NCBI RefSeq assembly: GCF_000003855.2
Contig: NW_003101655.1
Location: 496,001 to 560,000, forward strand
DNA: 64,000 bases
Reading direction: 5' to 3'
Source: Blastomyces gilchristii SLH14081
Taxonomy: Eukaryota > Ascomycota > Eurotiomycetes > Onygenales > Ajellomycetaceae
The notes below the pieces were generated by a model. It did not search any database and had not been told where the DNA came from. It saw nothing but the letters and a program-made list of their open reading frames with translations. The position numbers and the translations under genes are program-made. Below, piece after piece: positions 12,900 to 26,700 of this stretch (its first letter is position 1; each line of letters begins with the position of its first letter).

Positions 12900-15800
12900 G
12901 AAGCAGTTCTCATCAGTCAAGGACCACTGTTTTGAATAACATGGAACTCAGAGTTCAGGTTAGTTGATTGTAGTCAACTCATTTCACAAGATATTATCAG
13001 TCACAGTCACAGGGTCTCTCATTGAGAATATTCTCAATCTCTCACTCAAGCTCATTATCTTCTCCTATGATGCCTGGTGACTGTCAGTCAGAAGTCAGCT
13101 GAGAAGAGAACAGATCAGTGACAGCATGACAGAGCAAGCTTGTGTGAAATATATCATGAATTTCTGATGATGTGTTAAGACAGTAGTTGTAGCTATCTAG
13201 AACTTCTATCACTTTATATCTGATGTGATGATAATCTAGCATATGAGATGAATGTGTGGTTCATATATTCTTAAGATTCAATCATATCAGATCTTCTATC
13301 TTATATTATTCAGCAGGGTCTCAGTGAACATTGATTTGATTCTCTTGATCTTGTTTCACAGTTGCTATGAAGGTCTCTGCTCAATCATGAGCATCTCAGA
13401 GCTTCATTACTATATTGTCAGTGATCTGAATCAGACTGCAGAGATTCATTGTGAACTGTGTGATCTCTAGAAGATTCAACACTTTCATGTGATAATCATG
13501 TGTAAGAAAGAATAGGCTTACACCTGTTGAAATAGCATCTCATTCATTGATAGCAACCTCTGCAAGTAGAAGCAGGTCATGTCAATCATCTTATAAGTGA
13601 TTGCAGAACTTGTAAAGATAATTCTTTACAGTCTGAATTATTCATTCTGACACATCATCAGTCTCAGAATGATAGACAGTTGACAGACAGTGTGTAATCT
13701 TGAGAACTTAACAGATTCTTGTTCAGAGAGCACTCACAAATTGACAGTCTTAATCTGATACTATGAATCTCAGCAATTCATACATCTGATAGAACAGACT
13801 CTGTAGAAAAGCTTCAGTGACTTATTCAGTATTCATCTTATTATAAGATTTCAATATTACATCTTTGCTCAATCAGTTCATAATAATCAGAACATTTCTA
13901 CAATTCTTACTCTCAGAGAGATCAACTGTGAAGTCAATTATCACATCTTACCAGATTCTATTGAGAATATTGAGTGATTTCAGTAGACCTTTTTCACAGT
14001 TCTTTCACAAGGTGACAGAAGAACAATAGTTGCAGTTTCAAATGAAATGTCTGATACTGTTTAATATCTCAGGCCAGTAGAACTCTCAAGAGATCATTTG
14101 ATATAATTGTTCATGATCTGAGTGACTGATTATATACAAATCATGCATCTCTTGCATTATCTGAGTGTGTAAGGATTCAGAGTAGAGAACTTAATATTAT
14201 TCATGAAATCACAGAGCATTATTATCATTGATTGAGCATTCTGAGATGTCAGTTCTTATATATAGTTCTGAAAGAAATCAGAGTGCTTCTTGATATACTG
14301 CTTCAGTGAGTGCTTAAAGAAGTTCATCAGTTTGAGCTGTTGCATGTCATAATTCATTCAGTGTAGGTTCAGAAGAAGTTGAGATATCAGTGTCAATGAC
14401 AGTTTGAAGAGAGAGTGTTCTAATCAGAGAAGCATGTATAGTGTTATAAGTTGTTCTATCTTAGTCAATCAATATCTTCAGATTCAAGAGCTGATGTTCT
14501 CAGTTCATTCAGTGTGTGTCTGTCACATCAGACAGCATATCTTGTTCTCATCACAAGAGAGTGTCTGTCATTGAGTTCTGGCTGCCAGAGTGATAGTGTA
14601 TTGTAAAATGAAAGCAGCTTAGAAATTCAGATCATCATATCTGTTATTCAGTGAGTTTATGAGTGATTATAAAGTACTTGAGATTCTTATGATCTGTAAT
14701 TATCTCAAATTTGAAGACACTTCAGAGTTCAGAGTCTCATTCTTCTAGACAGTGTATAATTACAAGAAGTTCCTTGTCATAGATCTCATAATTGCATTCA
14801 GTGAGACTCAGTTTCTTAGACATGAAGACACATGATTATAGAATATCTTCATCATTATATTACAATATCACTTCTTCTATCATATAGTCAGAGAAATCAG
14901 CTTCAACAACTGTTTCATGATCAGAGTTAAATATCATTAGCAGAGAGATGTTGATGAACATCTTCTTCATCTGTATAAATGCAGCTTCAGCATCTGCTGA
15001 TCACTGAAATACTGAGTCTTTCTTGATGAGTTCTGTAAGTGATCTCATGATATCTGAGAAGTTTCATATAAATCACTGATAGAAGTTAGCGAATTCAATG
15101 AAGCTTTATACATCTTTCACAGTATACAGAGCTTCTCATTCAAGAATGATAGAGACTTTCTCAGGATTTATTTGAATCCTCTTGCCAGCTTCTATAATAA
15201 AACTCAGATATTTGATACTCTTGACTTCAAAATCACACTTATTAATATCAATTGATAGTTCTGCTTCTTGTAGTTGTTGTAATACTCTTCACACATGCTC
15301 TTGATATTCCTTTCTGAATTCATCAGTAAAGATAAGAATATCATCTAGATAAGTAGATACAAATTTATGAAGAAAGTCTTGAAGTGCTCAGTTGATATAT
15401 TTCTGAAATGTACTGAGAGCATTGATCAGTTCAAAGAGTGTGACTACTTATTCAAAGAGATCATATCATGTTCAGAATGCTGTAAGCCACTCATCTTCTT
15501 CAGTGATGTGAATCTTATGAAACATGACAATGACATCTAACTTTATAAATCATTGAGCTTGTTCAATGCGAGCTAGAGTTTCATTGATAAGAGATAAAGA
15601 ATAACAGTCTTTCTTTGTTAATCTGTTCAATTCTCAATAATTCACACAGAACTGAAGTTCTTCACCTGATTTCTTTGCAAAGAGAATAGAGACTGCAGTG
15701 AAAGAGTTACTAATGTATATGAATTCCTTATTCAACAGATTATTGAGTGTCTTTCAAAGAAGAAGAAGTTCATCTCAGAACATGTTATAAAGAGAATCTC

Positions 15801-17645
15801 ATGACAGTTCAGAGTTCTTATCATTCTTTTTCTCTAACTTAATACTGTGATTCACTTCAGGACCTTGTAAGAGAGGTATATTTATAATATTATCTTGTTA
15901 AAAGATATCTAGATATTCATGATATTGTTGAGAGAGTTTCATATGAGGATCTGTTGTTATAACATAGAATAACTTTTCTAGAGCCTTTTTAATATCAGCC
16001 AGACTGATGAAATAGATTGCTACATGGTTTCACTGTCAGCAACTTCTTTTTCAGAGTATTTCATATGTGTTGGCAGAGATCTGTGTCAGATTCATGATCT
16101 TGTGAATGTCATCTTCATGAATCCTATCATTGTTAGAGAATATCAAGCTTCTGTTTTAAGCATTTAACAAGATGCCTTGTTCAGATAGCCAGGCAAGTTC
16201 TAACATAAGATCATAATCAAGATTATCAACTTCATATGCATAGACATCTTCATGTAGATGTTCTTTCACATCTATGATCAACTTCATCATGTAACAGGTA
16301 CAAATGTCTTTTAAATCATCAAATCCTGCAAGAAGTTGAGGTTTTGATAAGAGAATACACTGGAGATTATAATGTCTTACAACTGAAGATTTTATCATTA
16401 CATAGTGACATAGACTGCTGTCTATCATGGCTTTCATATTATATATGTTATTAATCACAGTAGATACAAGAATTGCATTCATCATCATTTTCTCTTCAAA
16501 TTGTTGTCATCTGACCTCTTCAAGCTTCTGTTTGTAAATTTGAACAGAAGCTAATCTTTTCCCTGTTTCATCAGAGCATTCTTATAGTTATCTTCTGAAT
16601 CTTTCTTCACTGTAATGTGATTGGTGCAGACAGGCACTGATCTTTCTCTCAAGTGTGGAGACACATAGATCAATCAGCAGTTGAAAGCAATGTGTCCTGA
16701 TCAGTTACAGTTGATACACACTTCACATTGACATTGATCAGTGACTTCTTCAGGAGTGATCCCAGGAACTCAGAAGCCTGTTCAAATGGCAGAAACTCTT
16801 GCTTATGCATAGACATTTGAATCTATTCAGTTCATGACATCTGCATCATTGCTGTTACTTCTCTTCAGTGTAGATGTATGAGTGGCTGAGATGTAACATC
16901 TTCTGTCACTGTTCTGTATACTCTTGGGCTTGATAAGACAGTCATTCAATGTCCGGAGCTGTGTGCAGAAGTCTTTATAAGTCTAGTCTTCATCTACACT
17001 TACAAGAGCCTGTAAGAGTTTGAAAGTCAATACCTTCTTGAGCATGTTAATTCTCATTCAATTCTCTCAAGATTGACTACCTGCTTCTAGAATCTTGGTG
17101 TTAAAGTCAGGGATGAATGTTGTAAGAGAAGTGTTTCTCTGTCAGACACTCTGTAATCAATCTAATGCTTTCTATTGCATGACAGTGTCTCAGAACAGAG
17201 CATCAAGATATTTCATGATATTGTCAGATATTCACAATGCTGGTTCACATGCTTTCATTCATGAATGAAACTTCTGTTTCACATGATTCTTCAATTGTTC
17301 ATTGATATATCAACCTTAATTAATTAGTGAATCAATAGTATCTTCATCTACACTCAGTTTCACAAGCATTTCCATTCTTCATGATGAGTAGAGAGTGAGA
17401 TTAAAAGCATCAAAATATGCAGAAGCATCTAAGCATTCTTTCAGCACTTTTATATTTGATTCTGTAGAGGTTGAAATTGCATGAGTTTCTTGTTGTGATA
17501 ATCATTGAATCTCTTCATATTGATGTTGTTGAGTTGCATGCATATCAGCTATTTATTGTTATTGTAGTTTCAACATTGCTCAGAGCCACTGTGACACTGT
17601 GTCTATACTTATGTTCAGGGGTTCTTTCATATTATTATTAGACAT
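12900..17645 (-). pseudogene. Gypsy G1 Gag-Pol polyprotein (chromovirus type)
   Basis: Apparently a single gag-pol frame from ATG at 17645. Gag is at 17645-16750, ending in a CCHC knuckle (CINCN.SGHIAFNC near 16700). A protease-like segment follows (AMIDSSLCHYVMIKSS near 16400, with 110 uninterrupted codons at 16156-16488). Reverse transcriptase spans 15,850-15,200 and keeps the catalytic Y-L-D-D-I-L-I-F at 15325-15354. RNase H is at about 15,000-14,550 and integrase at about 14,350-13,400, with HSETDDVSE near the third acidic residue. A chromodomain-like end (ILNERPCDCD.YLVK) lies near 13,050-12,980. About 1,570 codons fits the family. Stops remain throughout, so it is not functional as it stands. 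Confidence 0.88.
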
Positions 17646-17960
17646 GGTTATATCATTTATCAGATGTGTGATATCTGTGAAATCTGAAGAAGTGTAATTG
17701 TATGAATATCTCATATGTCTGAGTGTCAGAACTCTCAGGTCTTTCACTGATGTTCTCTTTGTAAGATCTTATTGTGAGGCCAGGGTGACTGGCAAGCAAG
17801 CTTCTATCTGAGAACTTGATGTCCACTTAACTGTTTAACTGTTTCTCTATTTCTTACATGTCATTTATGTGTTCAGATATCTCAGTAAAAAATCATTTCT
17901 AATGAGGAGATGATGCATGAATAATCATTTCTAATAAGGAGACAATGAACATTTTTCTAG

Positions 17961-18268
17961 TGTAAGAGGCCTACACTGAATAGATCAGTATTATATTGAT
18001 AGGTCTTATATAACAAAGAGAAAAATGTTAGAGAAGGAAAGAAAGAGAAAGTGTAGAAATCAGCAATCAGAGTGGATATTTATACATGTATGTAGTGATG
18101 TACACAGTGGAGCTTCGGGGCGGAAGAATCTATACGCGTTCATGGTGGCTGAGGATCGGTGATTGAGAATGGCCGAGAATCGGAGCGTACGTGTTCAAGA
18201 GTGCAACAGAAGAATCTATGAAGTGTAATGGAATAGTCTATATGATTGATCGGGCGCAGCCCGCCACA
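17961..18268 (-). repeat. 5' LTR of gypsy G1
   Basis: 308-bp LTR. The element-start end reads GGGCGCAGCCCGCCACA and is the best preserved copy of the GC-rich LTR terminus. It would hold the promoter for the minus-strand transcript. The first internal bases (17960 downward, CTAGAAAAATG) would hold the primer-binding site; no tRNA match was recognised. Confidence 0.9.
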
Positions 18269-19600
18269 ACAAGGTTCTTGTGTGATTATTACACAGATTC
18301 ATTTCACAGATAAATCACTTTCTGTGAGATCATTCTCATTAAAGAGAAGTATTTACAAGTTAATCTTTTACTCATTCTTATGAATCATCATTCTTTGATA
18401 CAGTAGAATTATGAGGAATTTTTCATTCTTTCATCAACTCTGTAGAATTGTAGAATCAAGATATTCACAGTCTGTAATCACTCTTTATAGTCAAATAGAA
18501 AGATTCAGATCTGCAATTTATAATCACTCTTTATTTACTAGAGTGATCTGACTGTTCTGCAGAATCACTTATAGTGTAAACAAATCTCTCTAAAGTAGTA
18601 TAAATATCTCAGATCTGTTCATGAAATCTCATCTTCTTTTTTCTTTTTCTGTAACAGCTCTTATTCTTATAAACTGTGAGTATTCTCATTCATCTGTGAA
18701 GTATTTTCACTCAGATAATAGAGAGAAGAGTATTTCTGATAATATTCATATATTAATTCAAGAACTTCTCAAGAATAAAAATTTTTTCAATTCTAATATC
18801 TTTATAAACAATGTCTGACTACTGCTGAGCTTCTCATGAACATTCTCATAACTTCTCTGATCACTTTTTATCAGCTGATGAAGCAGGGGTATCATTACTC
18901 ATAATAGTATCTTCATCTCTCTCAGCTCTGTCACTGCACCTGATCTTCAAGTCAGCAGTTAACTCTGTGTCTCTCTCAGATCAGTTCCTGACTTTAAGCA
19001 GTGTAGTCTCACTCTTTGCTGTAAGTCTCTCTGTAAGTAATTTCTTACAGACTCTAGCTGACAGTTTCTGTGAAGCTTCTGATACTGTCAGTGTTCTCTG
19101 CAGTCTCACAGACCTACAATTACTTCTTCTCTACTCACACAATCTCTGATCAGATATATGCAAATATGTCTAGATTTTCTATCAACAGTTCTCACACTGC
19201 AGCATATTTCTGCAATTTCATTGTTAATAAGAGATGAGTCTCTGAATACTTATAAAATCCAGGTAATCAAGGCAATGCAAATGTCATGAATTTGTGATGA
19301 GAGTTGATCTGAGTAGATGAGCTCTCTCTTTATGTCTCAATTATTTCTGAGCTGAATACTTCAGCACAACTGAGAGAGTAGACACAGCTTTGTGAGAGAT
19401 ATCTGATTACACACACAGATGATCAGCTCTCAAGATTCTGCTGCAACTGTATATACTCTGATATCTGACTTCTCTGAAGTCTGTGCATTTCTGACAGTCT
19501 TCACATCAAATGCAACAATTATCTGTATCACAGACATGATACTTTCTGCTTCTTTAAAGAGTAGAATTGATAGTCACAGAGAGATTGAGTGTTGCAGATA
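18269..19600 (-). pseudogene. Gypsy B1 region downstream of integrase, possible extra ORF
   Basis: Same block as 6950-8126 in B2, here on the minus strand. Read from high to low, it shows Cys-containing segments near 19,200 (HCLDYLDF, later CENC), then a Leu/Lys/Arg/Glu-rich stretch (LSARVCKKLLTERLTAKSE near 19,000-19,060) that looks like a coiled coil. It is preserved between two copies more than the T-rich spacer beside it (19,600-19,710). This suggests a real coding region beyond pol. Stops interrupt it. Function unknown; a gypsy 3' accessory ORF is the best guess. Plus-strand open stretches here are taken as antisense shadows. Confidence 0.45.
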
Positions 19601-19739
19601 TTGAGAATGTAAGTGTGAATTTTCTTTATTTTTTCTTTATTGATCTCTAAATTATGTTCACAGCTCTGTTTTTATTTTCTTTGTTTTTTTCTTTTTTAGC
19701 TTTTAATGAGAACATGATTTCTTCTTTTCTTTGTATACA

Positions 19740-22452
19740 CTGCAGACTGTTCATCTCAGTAGAAACTCATCATCTTGTAGACTAGAGTTTATAAATGACA
19801 GTGTTAATGTCTTTATTATAATCAGGTTCTTAGTGAAGACTACATTATTCTGACTTGTCAGAATTTACAGTATAAAAGTCATGTCTCAGCTTTCACAGAT
19901 ATCTTAGCTGTCTGAATAGTTCTTAAGTGAACTCATTTATCTTATCAGAATACTCTTATCACTGAATCTTAAATCAGAGCTTATAATCTTACTTCTCTGA
20001 GTTAATAATCTCTTTGATCTGATATTCTCTTTCACTCTCTAGTACTTTGTAAACAGAGTAATGAGTCACAGAGTTCTCTTCTAAGAATTTCTTATATTTA
20101 TGAAGTAAAGAGATATGAAAAATATTATACATCTGTAGCTCAGATGACAGTTTTAATCTATAGAACTGTGAGTTCACTTTCTTCATAATCTTATAAGATT
20201 CTATCTGTAAGAGATTCAGCTTCTTACTAGATCTTTATATAATGATATTTTCTAGACTTAGTCAGACTCTATCATCTTTCTTAAAACTTTTTATAATATA
20301 CTTGAAGTCATAGTATCTCTTCTGATACTCTTAAGTCTTTCTCAAGAATTCACAGGCTTTCTCCTGAATATTCTGAATTCTCTCAGCTCATTCACAGACA
20401 TCATCACACTCTATAGTGTACTCTCAGAGATTTATCAAGATTATTCACAGATGAGTCTCAGTGAGCATCTCAAAGAGGGCTTTATCTATACTAGTATACT
20501 TCAAGTTATTGTATATAAACTTCATGAGTAATAATCAATACACTCAGTTATTCTGATTGTAATTAACAAAGCATTACAGATACTGTTTCAATATACTTAT
20601 CAGATATTCTGTCTGATCATCTGTCTATTGATAAAAAGTTGTGCTTAGATCTCATAAGATCTTTAGTATAGTTATCAACTTATCAGATCAGATCAGAACT
20701 CTCTTACAAAGATTAATTCTCTATCTGAGACAATGTTTACAGGCAATTCATGCAACTGAATCACATCACAGACAAAGATATGAGTTAAATTCTTTAACTT
20801 TAAGTTCTTGTGAGTGAGTATAAAGTGTGCTATCTTGATGAAGTAATCTACTATCATCAGCACACTGTCAAAGCAGGTATTATATATGTTCTTACTTTCA
20901 GAGAGACTTATAAGAGTGTTCATTTCTAGCTGTTTTCAAGGTTTCTGTGAGATGAGTAGAGAAGTAAGTTCTTCATATAATCTGAACTGTACTATTCATG
21001 AACTCTGATAAATAGTATAAGAATTCACTATCTTCTTTACAAGTTCTTACATCTTCAGTTAGAAGTATTTTCTTATAAGTAACTCATAAGTTCTATTATC
21101 TGTAAAATAATCTGCTAGAGAAGAGTCATGATATCTTTTAATAAGTTCTACTCATAGAAACTTATTTACAGGCATATAAATTCAGCTCTGTTTTTATAAG
21201 AGATTATTTAAGTCTCTTCAATTCTTTATTTCTGCAGGATTGATCTCTGTCATGAGTAGTTTTTAAATATACTGAGTATATTCATTCTTCAGTTGCAGTT
21301 CAGACAATCTGAATAGAAGATCTTATAAAGACTTATACTCTGTTTTCTCTTACATCAGATCTTCTGCAGTACTTCTCAAAGTCTGCAAACTCTTCAGATT
21401 ATAGATACTCTCTTCAAGAATTCTTGTGAAGATTCTCAGAGTGTTGACTCTCAGTGTTATAAAGAGTAGTTATACAGGCTTCTTTTCTCTCTCTTCTCTC
21501 TTCTCTTATAGAGAATTGAGAGACTCTTCAGTCAATCTCTTTATAACACTCAGTCTGAGTATTCTGTGAAGCTTTTCTATCTTCTCTAGTCTGTCTGTAT
21601 CTGTCATCCTGGTCTTCTTAACATAGTCAGACCTGTAAGAGAGTTTATTCACTGAGTTCTTAGTTCTCTTAATATACTCTATCTTGAATCAGAATTCACT
21701 CAGTCTCTGAGCTCAGTGAATCTGCTGCTGTAAGAGTTTCTTGATTGAAGTAAACTGTTATAAGCTATCATGATTAGTTCTAACAGTAATCACTATCATG
21801 AGGCTCTTGAAGTAGTGATATCAGTGATAAAAGACTTTCACTATTATAAGAAGCTTCTGATTATGAATGCTATAGTTAATCTCTACAGGTTATATCTTCT
21901 ATGAGAAAAAGATCACTGAAACTCAGTTCTCATTTAACTGTAGTTATAAGACTATTTCTGAAATTGTAAAGAAGAAGATATCTGTCTTTAATTTGATTAA
22001 GAGTAAGAGATCAAAGTGAAACAGTATTACTGCATCTATAAATGTCTGTTTTAATCTTATAAAGACTCTGTGAGCTTCTAAGATAAGAAAGTTCTCACAG
22101 CTCTCTCTTCTTAACAATCTTTTCATTCTTTATTCACAGAATAACTTCTTCTTATTTTCATTCTTCAGCATATCTGTAAGGGTCAAGAAGATTCTTATGA
22201 ATATAAAGATAAATCATCTATAGAAATTCACAAAGCTCAGAAAGATCTGAATCTCATGAATACTAGTTAGCTTCAGTTATAATAGAATAGTCTCAATCTG
22301 TGAAGATTTCATCTGAATGTCATTTGTGATAATTACATATTTTAGAAAATTAATCTGACAGTCACTGAAGTTGTACTTTGTAAGCTTAATATACAGTTCT
22401 GTCTCATCTAAGGCCTTTAACATAGTTTGTATATACTCAGTGTATTCTTTCT
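19740..22452 (-). pseudogene. Gypsy B1 pol: end of reverse transcriptase, RNase H, integrase, chromodomain-like end
   Basis: Minus strand. The reverse transcriptase tail is at 22,471-22,277 (EYTEYIQTMLKALDETELYI, the connection just after the active site). RNase H is at about 22,050-21,500. The integrase H2C2 region is near 21,150-21,030. The core is at 20,923-20,690, where VLMIVDYFIKIAHF carries the first catalytic Asp and IVSDRE the second. A C-terminal domain typical of gypsy (LQMYNIFHISLLHKYKKF, 20,130-20,080) leads to a chromodomain-like end near 19,990-19,900. Stops are scattered. The 5' part of the gene is across LINE L2, at 28135-30416. Confidence 0.85.
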
Positions 22453-22474
22453 TCTTTGCAGAGTATCTCATCTT

Positions 22475-23766
22475 GCTCTTCTTTCTCTTTTTCTACTTCT
22501 TCTTCTTCTTTGAATCAGAAGAAAACATATGCTCAAGCAGCTGAATCTGCTGTCTCTAAACCTGCTATCTCAAAACCTGCTTAAAATCCTGAGAAAACTG
22601 AGAAGAATAATGCTCATACTTCTATTCATAGAAAAGTGGAGAAAAAAATGCAAAAGAAGAAAAACTTCCAAATCTTCAGAAATAGAAGACTTATTCTCAA
22701 AGTCTCAAACCAGGACATCTTGCAAAGGAACAAGCTAAACTCAAATCTCATTTTCAGAATCAGAAATGAAATTAATCAGCAGTTCTTTTCTCAGTTAATG
22801 ACTGATATTGAAGTTCAAAAATCAGTTATAGCTTCAATTGAGCCATCCTTCTTTGAAAACTCCATTATTCTGACTACAATGCCTGAATTCAGTGCGGAAT
22901 TCCTTATTCAGAATGAGAATCTCTGAAAATCAGCAGTAGAATCTTTGTTAAACACAATAATTCTATCTGAGAGAGATGAAAAGTGAGACAAATTCATTCT
23001 TCATGATATTTCAGTTGAAATTTTTGACTGTGAAGAAGGAATGCTACTTCTCAAAAATGAATTAGAAGAATACAACTCTATTCAACTGAGAAAAGAGCCT
23101 GTATAACTAAATTCAATTGAGTTCAGACAAAGCAGAAGAAATGCCTCTGTTCTAGTATATACAAAGACACTTAAACAGTCAAAGATCTCTGAAGTAAGAG
23201 TAGCAGGTTTGAAAATGAGAGTTCATGAATACAAAGACTCAAGAATGAATCTCAAAGCTCAAACACAGTGTTCAAACTGTCAAAGATATGAATACTTTGC
23301 AATCTCCTGTTTTAGGGACTCAAAATGTGCATTCTATGCCAGAGATCACAAAACTAGTGAGCATAAATGTGAAACATGCTCAAAAAGAGATGAAATATGT
23401 CAACACACTCTTCTTAAATGCTCCAATTGTAAAGAAAAACATGCATCTAGTTCAAAGAAATGTATGTTTGCTCCAAGAACTCAAAAGAACTGGAGAAAAG
23501 ATGAAGCTCAAAGTCAATCTAGAACTGAAGAGAATAGTCAAGTCAGTAAATTCACAACTGCAAGCTCAAAAAGAAGAAACTCTCAACTATCTAAATCTTC
23601 AAACTTCAATTCTCCAGCTAAATGTAAACAGAATTTGAATCCTCAAACTCCTGTTAAGATTAGAGAATTGAGAAATGACTCTGGTGATAAACTAGATATA
23701 ATGCAAGCAGTTGAGATTCCTACTTTTCAGAATAGTTATAATCTACTATCTGATGATAGTGATTAG
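22475..23766 (+). pseudogene. LINE L2 ORF1 (Cys/His-knuckle nucleic-acid-binding protein), 5' truncated
   Basis: Lacks the N-terminus present in L3. It includes a Ser-rich linker, YAQAAESA, a conserved central domain (NSNLIFRIRNEINQQF near 22740) and a C-terminal block of three or more Cys/His knuckles at about 23270-23470 (CSNCQRY, CAFYARDHKTSEHKC, CSNCKEKHASSSKKC). The last 185 codons (23209-23766) are free of stops, the best preserved ORF1 end in the window. It stops 25 bases before the mutated ORF2 start. Confidence 0.85.
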
Positions 23767-23792
23767 ATTCTACTCTACTCTCTTTTAGTATA

Positions 23793-26700
23793 GATATACA
23801 ACAAAAATAACAAAAAAAGTTTAAAAACTCTTCAAAAATCACATTTATTCAAAATAATGTGAATAGAAACTCAAATTGCATTTATTCTTGTCTTCAAATT
23901 GCATTTGAATAAAAAGTTGATTTTATACTGCTTCAGAAGCTGAATTTTGATGCTGAGCAAAAATATATCATTTCTCATTCAAGCTACTACTGCTTTCTAT
24001 CTCAAAAGTCTGAGATAAAGTCAAGAGTAGTGATCTATGGAAGAAAGAGATCAAGATATCAATTTAATCTAAGATTTGATATCATGTCTGACCCTGATAT
24101 TCTGGTAGGTGATATTATAGATAAAGAGAATGAGTTTGATACTATACAGCTCATAAATATCTATAATGAAAAGTCATTGAAGAAAAATAATAACATCTGG
24201 ACAATTAATAGAGAATTTCTGAACATAACTTCATCAAGAAACTCTATAATTGCAGGAGATTTCAATGCACATCATCTCTGATGAAATTCAGAATGCAAAA
24301 GAGCAGTAAGAGCTGATAATCTGATTGAATGAACCTTTCAGCATTCAATAGATTTAGTTAACAAGTCTGATCAACAAACATTCTTTAGAAAAGACATGAA
24401 ACAGAAATCTATTATAGATCTAATCTTCATGTCATAAAATCTAATGAAAAAAAGACTTGTAAACTGGTTTATTGATTCAAATGACACATCAGGATCAGAT
24501 CATGAGATTATTCAATTTGATATTGAACTGAGTGAGGAACAAATGAGTGAAAACCCTCTTCTCTCTAATCAGTTTAACTTTGAAAAAGCTGACTGAAAGA
24601 CAGTTGAAGAAAGCATAAAACTGTTAAAATCTGAAAGACAGAGTGAGCTATATTGAAATCCTGGTCAAGATATCTCAAATGAAATGCTTGAGAATAGAGT
24701 GAAGCTCATTACATCTATTATTCTAGCAAGTGTAAAAGACAATATTTCAAAGAGAAAGTCTTCTGAGTATTCAAAACCTTGATGAAATGAGAATATCACA
24801 TCTAAAAGAAAACAATTGGCTACTGCTAGAAGAGATTGAAAGAATGATATAATTTCTGATAAAGAGTTCAAAACTGTCAGAAATGAATATTTTTCAGATA
24901 TTAAAAGAGCTAAAACAGACTGCTGAAATAAATTTCTTGAAGAAGCAAAAGAAAAGACAGTTTTTAAAGCTTTTAACTATACTAAAACAAGAAGTGTAGC
25001 AAAACTTTCAACCTTAGAATATGAGTTTCAGAATGAATCATATACAGCAAACTCTTTTGAGAAAAAATATCAAGCTTTTATAAGAACTCTCTTTCAAAAC
25101 TCATCAGATTCAGATTCAGAGGAAGAGAATATATCACTTCTCAACTATATTGATGAAAATGACTGGGAATGGCCTGATCTTACACAAGATGAATTAGAGT
25201 CAGCTATCTTCTCAAGTTCAGTTAAAACTGCTGCAGGGCCTGATTCAATTAATCACTTAATTATTCAAAATACATACTTCTACTGAAAGAATGAATATTT
25301 TGAGCTCTTTTTCAATCTCTTGAAAAATGAATATCATTCTGAATGCTGGAGAGAAGCCACTGGAGTGATTCTTGCAAAATCTAATAGAAAAACTTCAATT
25401 CTCAAGTCATATAGAGTAATATCTCTATTGAACTGTCTAGAAACAGTTTTAGAAAAGATAATAACTACTCAACTATCTTTTATAAGCTCTATCAGTAATT
25501 CTCTTTTATTCAGTGAATAAATAAGAGATAGAAAACAATGTTCTGCAATTGAAACTATTCTCTCAGTTATTCATGATATTCAAATAGCAAAGCATGAAGA
25601 TCTGATCTCAACTGCAGTTATTATTGATATAAAAGAAGCATTTGATCATGTTTCAAAGTCAAAGTGAATTCAGACTTTGAAGATGTTAAAACTGTCACTT
25701 TCTCTAATAAAATGAGTTAACTGTTTTATATCTAAAAGAATCATACAACTTTTCTTTGATGAAATGAAATAAGACAAGACTGAGATAAAAATAGAAGTAC
25801 TGCAAGAATCTTCAATCTCACTCATTTTATTTACAATATACACTGCATATCTATTCAAAAATAGAAATATGAGAATAGTACAATTCCTGAGTTATGTGGA
25901 TGATATTGATCTAGTCTACAGCTCAAAAACTATCAAAGAGAATTTAAAAGTGATTGAAGAAGCTGCAAAGAAAATCTTTATTAGAGCAGATATCAATCAA
26001 ATTCAATTTGATATGAATAAAACTGAGTTAATTCATTTCTTTTCTAGATTCAATGAGAAAGAACTATCTCTAACTCTTTTAAATAGAGAGATTAAACCCA
26101 GTGTAAATATCAAATGATTAGAAGTATGATTAAACTTCAAGTTGAATTTTAAATATCACATTCAACAAAGAACTGTCAAGGCAGAAAGACTATTGAACAA
26201 CATAATCAGACTATCAAATACAGAGAGAGATCTATTCTTCCAGGCTATGAGACAGTTATATATAGCCTGTATTACCTCAGTAGCTGATTATGAAGTTCAA
26301 GTTTGATGAAATAATTAAGAGAATTTCACTGAACTCTTTCAAAGTCTGTAAAACAGAGCTTTGAGAAGAATTCTGAGAGCATTCAAATCATCTTCTATTA
26401 AAGTAATGAAAATTGAAGCTTCAATTCCTTCTTCTGCTATTAGATTTGAAAAGACCTGTATGAACTATACTCTGAGAGTTATAAAGATGAGCTTAAATTA
26501 TATAATCAGAGAAAGAGTCTCTTCTTCATTTTCATTAATTAACTCTGAAAATGAACTGGATTGGAATAGATTTCTTGATTAGAATGAAAATAATTCTTCA
26601 AAGAAAATGCCTTCTCAACTGTACAGACTATGCTCTCTGATTAAAAATCAATTTTCTTCTTTAAATATTGAAAAAGTTGATCATGAGAAGATATCTCTCT

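Larger units (their letters stand above)
12575..18268 (-). mobile_element. Gypsy-A retrotransposon copy G1, full length and least damaged
   Basis: Uninterrupted 5.69-kb minus-strand gypsy. The LTRs at 12575-12882 and 17961-18268 are both 308 bp, TG...CA. The target duplication is ACAAG (12570-12574 and 18269-18273). The polypurine tract GAAAGAGGGGGACTAA (minus strand) abuts the 3' LTR at 12883-12898. It keeps more CpG and more open frame than G2, X or Y, so it is probably among the later arrivals. It lies inside the 3' region of B1, in the same orientation. Confidence 0.95.

Noticed and set aside
18967..19149. Plus-strand Ser/Leu-rich frame, and its neighbours at 18621 and 19419
   Set aside because: These lie antisense to the conserved minus-strand 3' block of gypsy B1.
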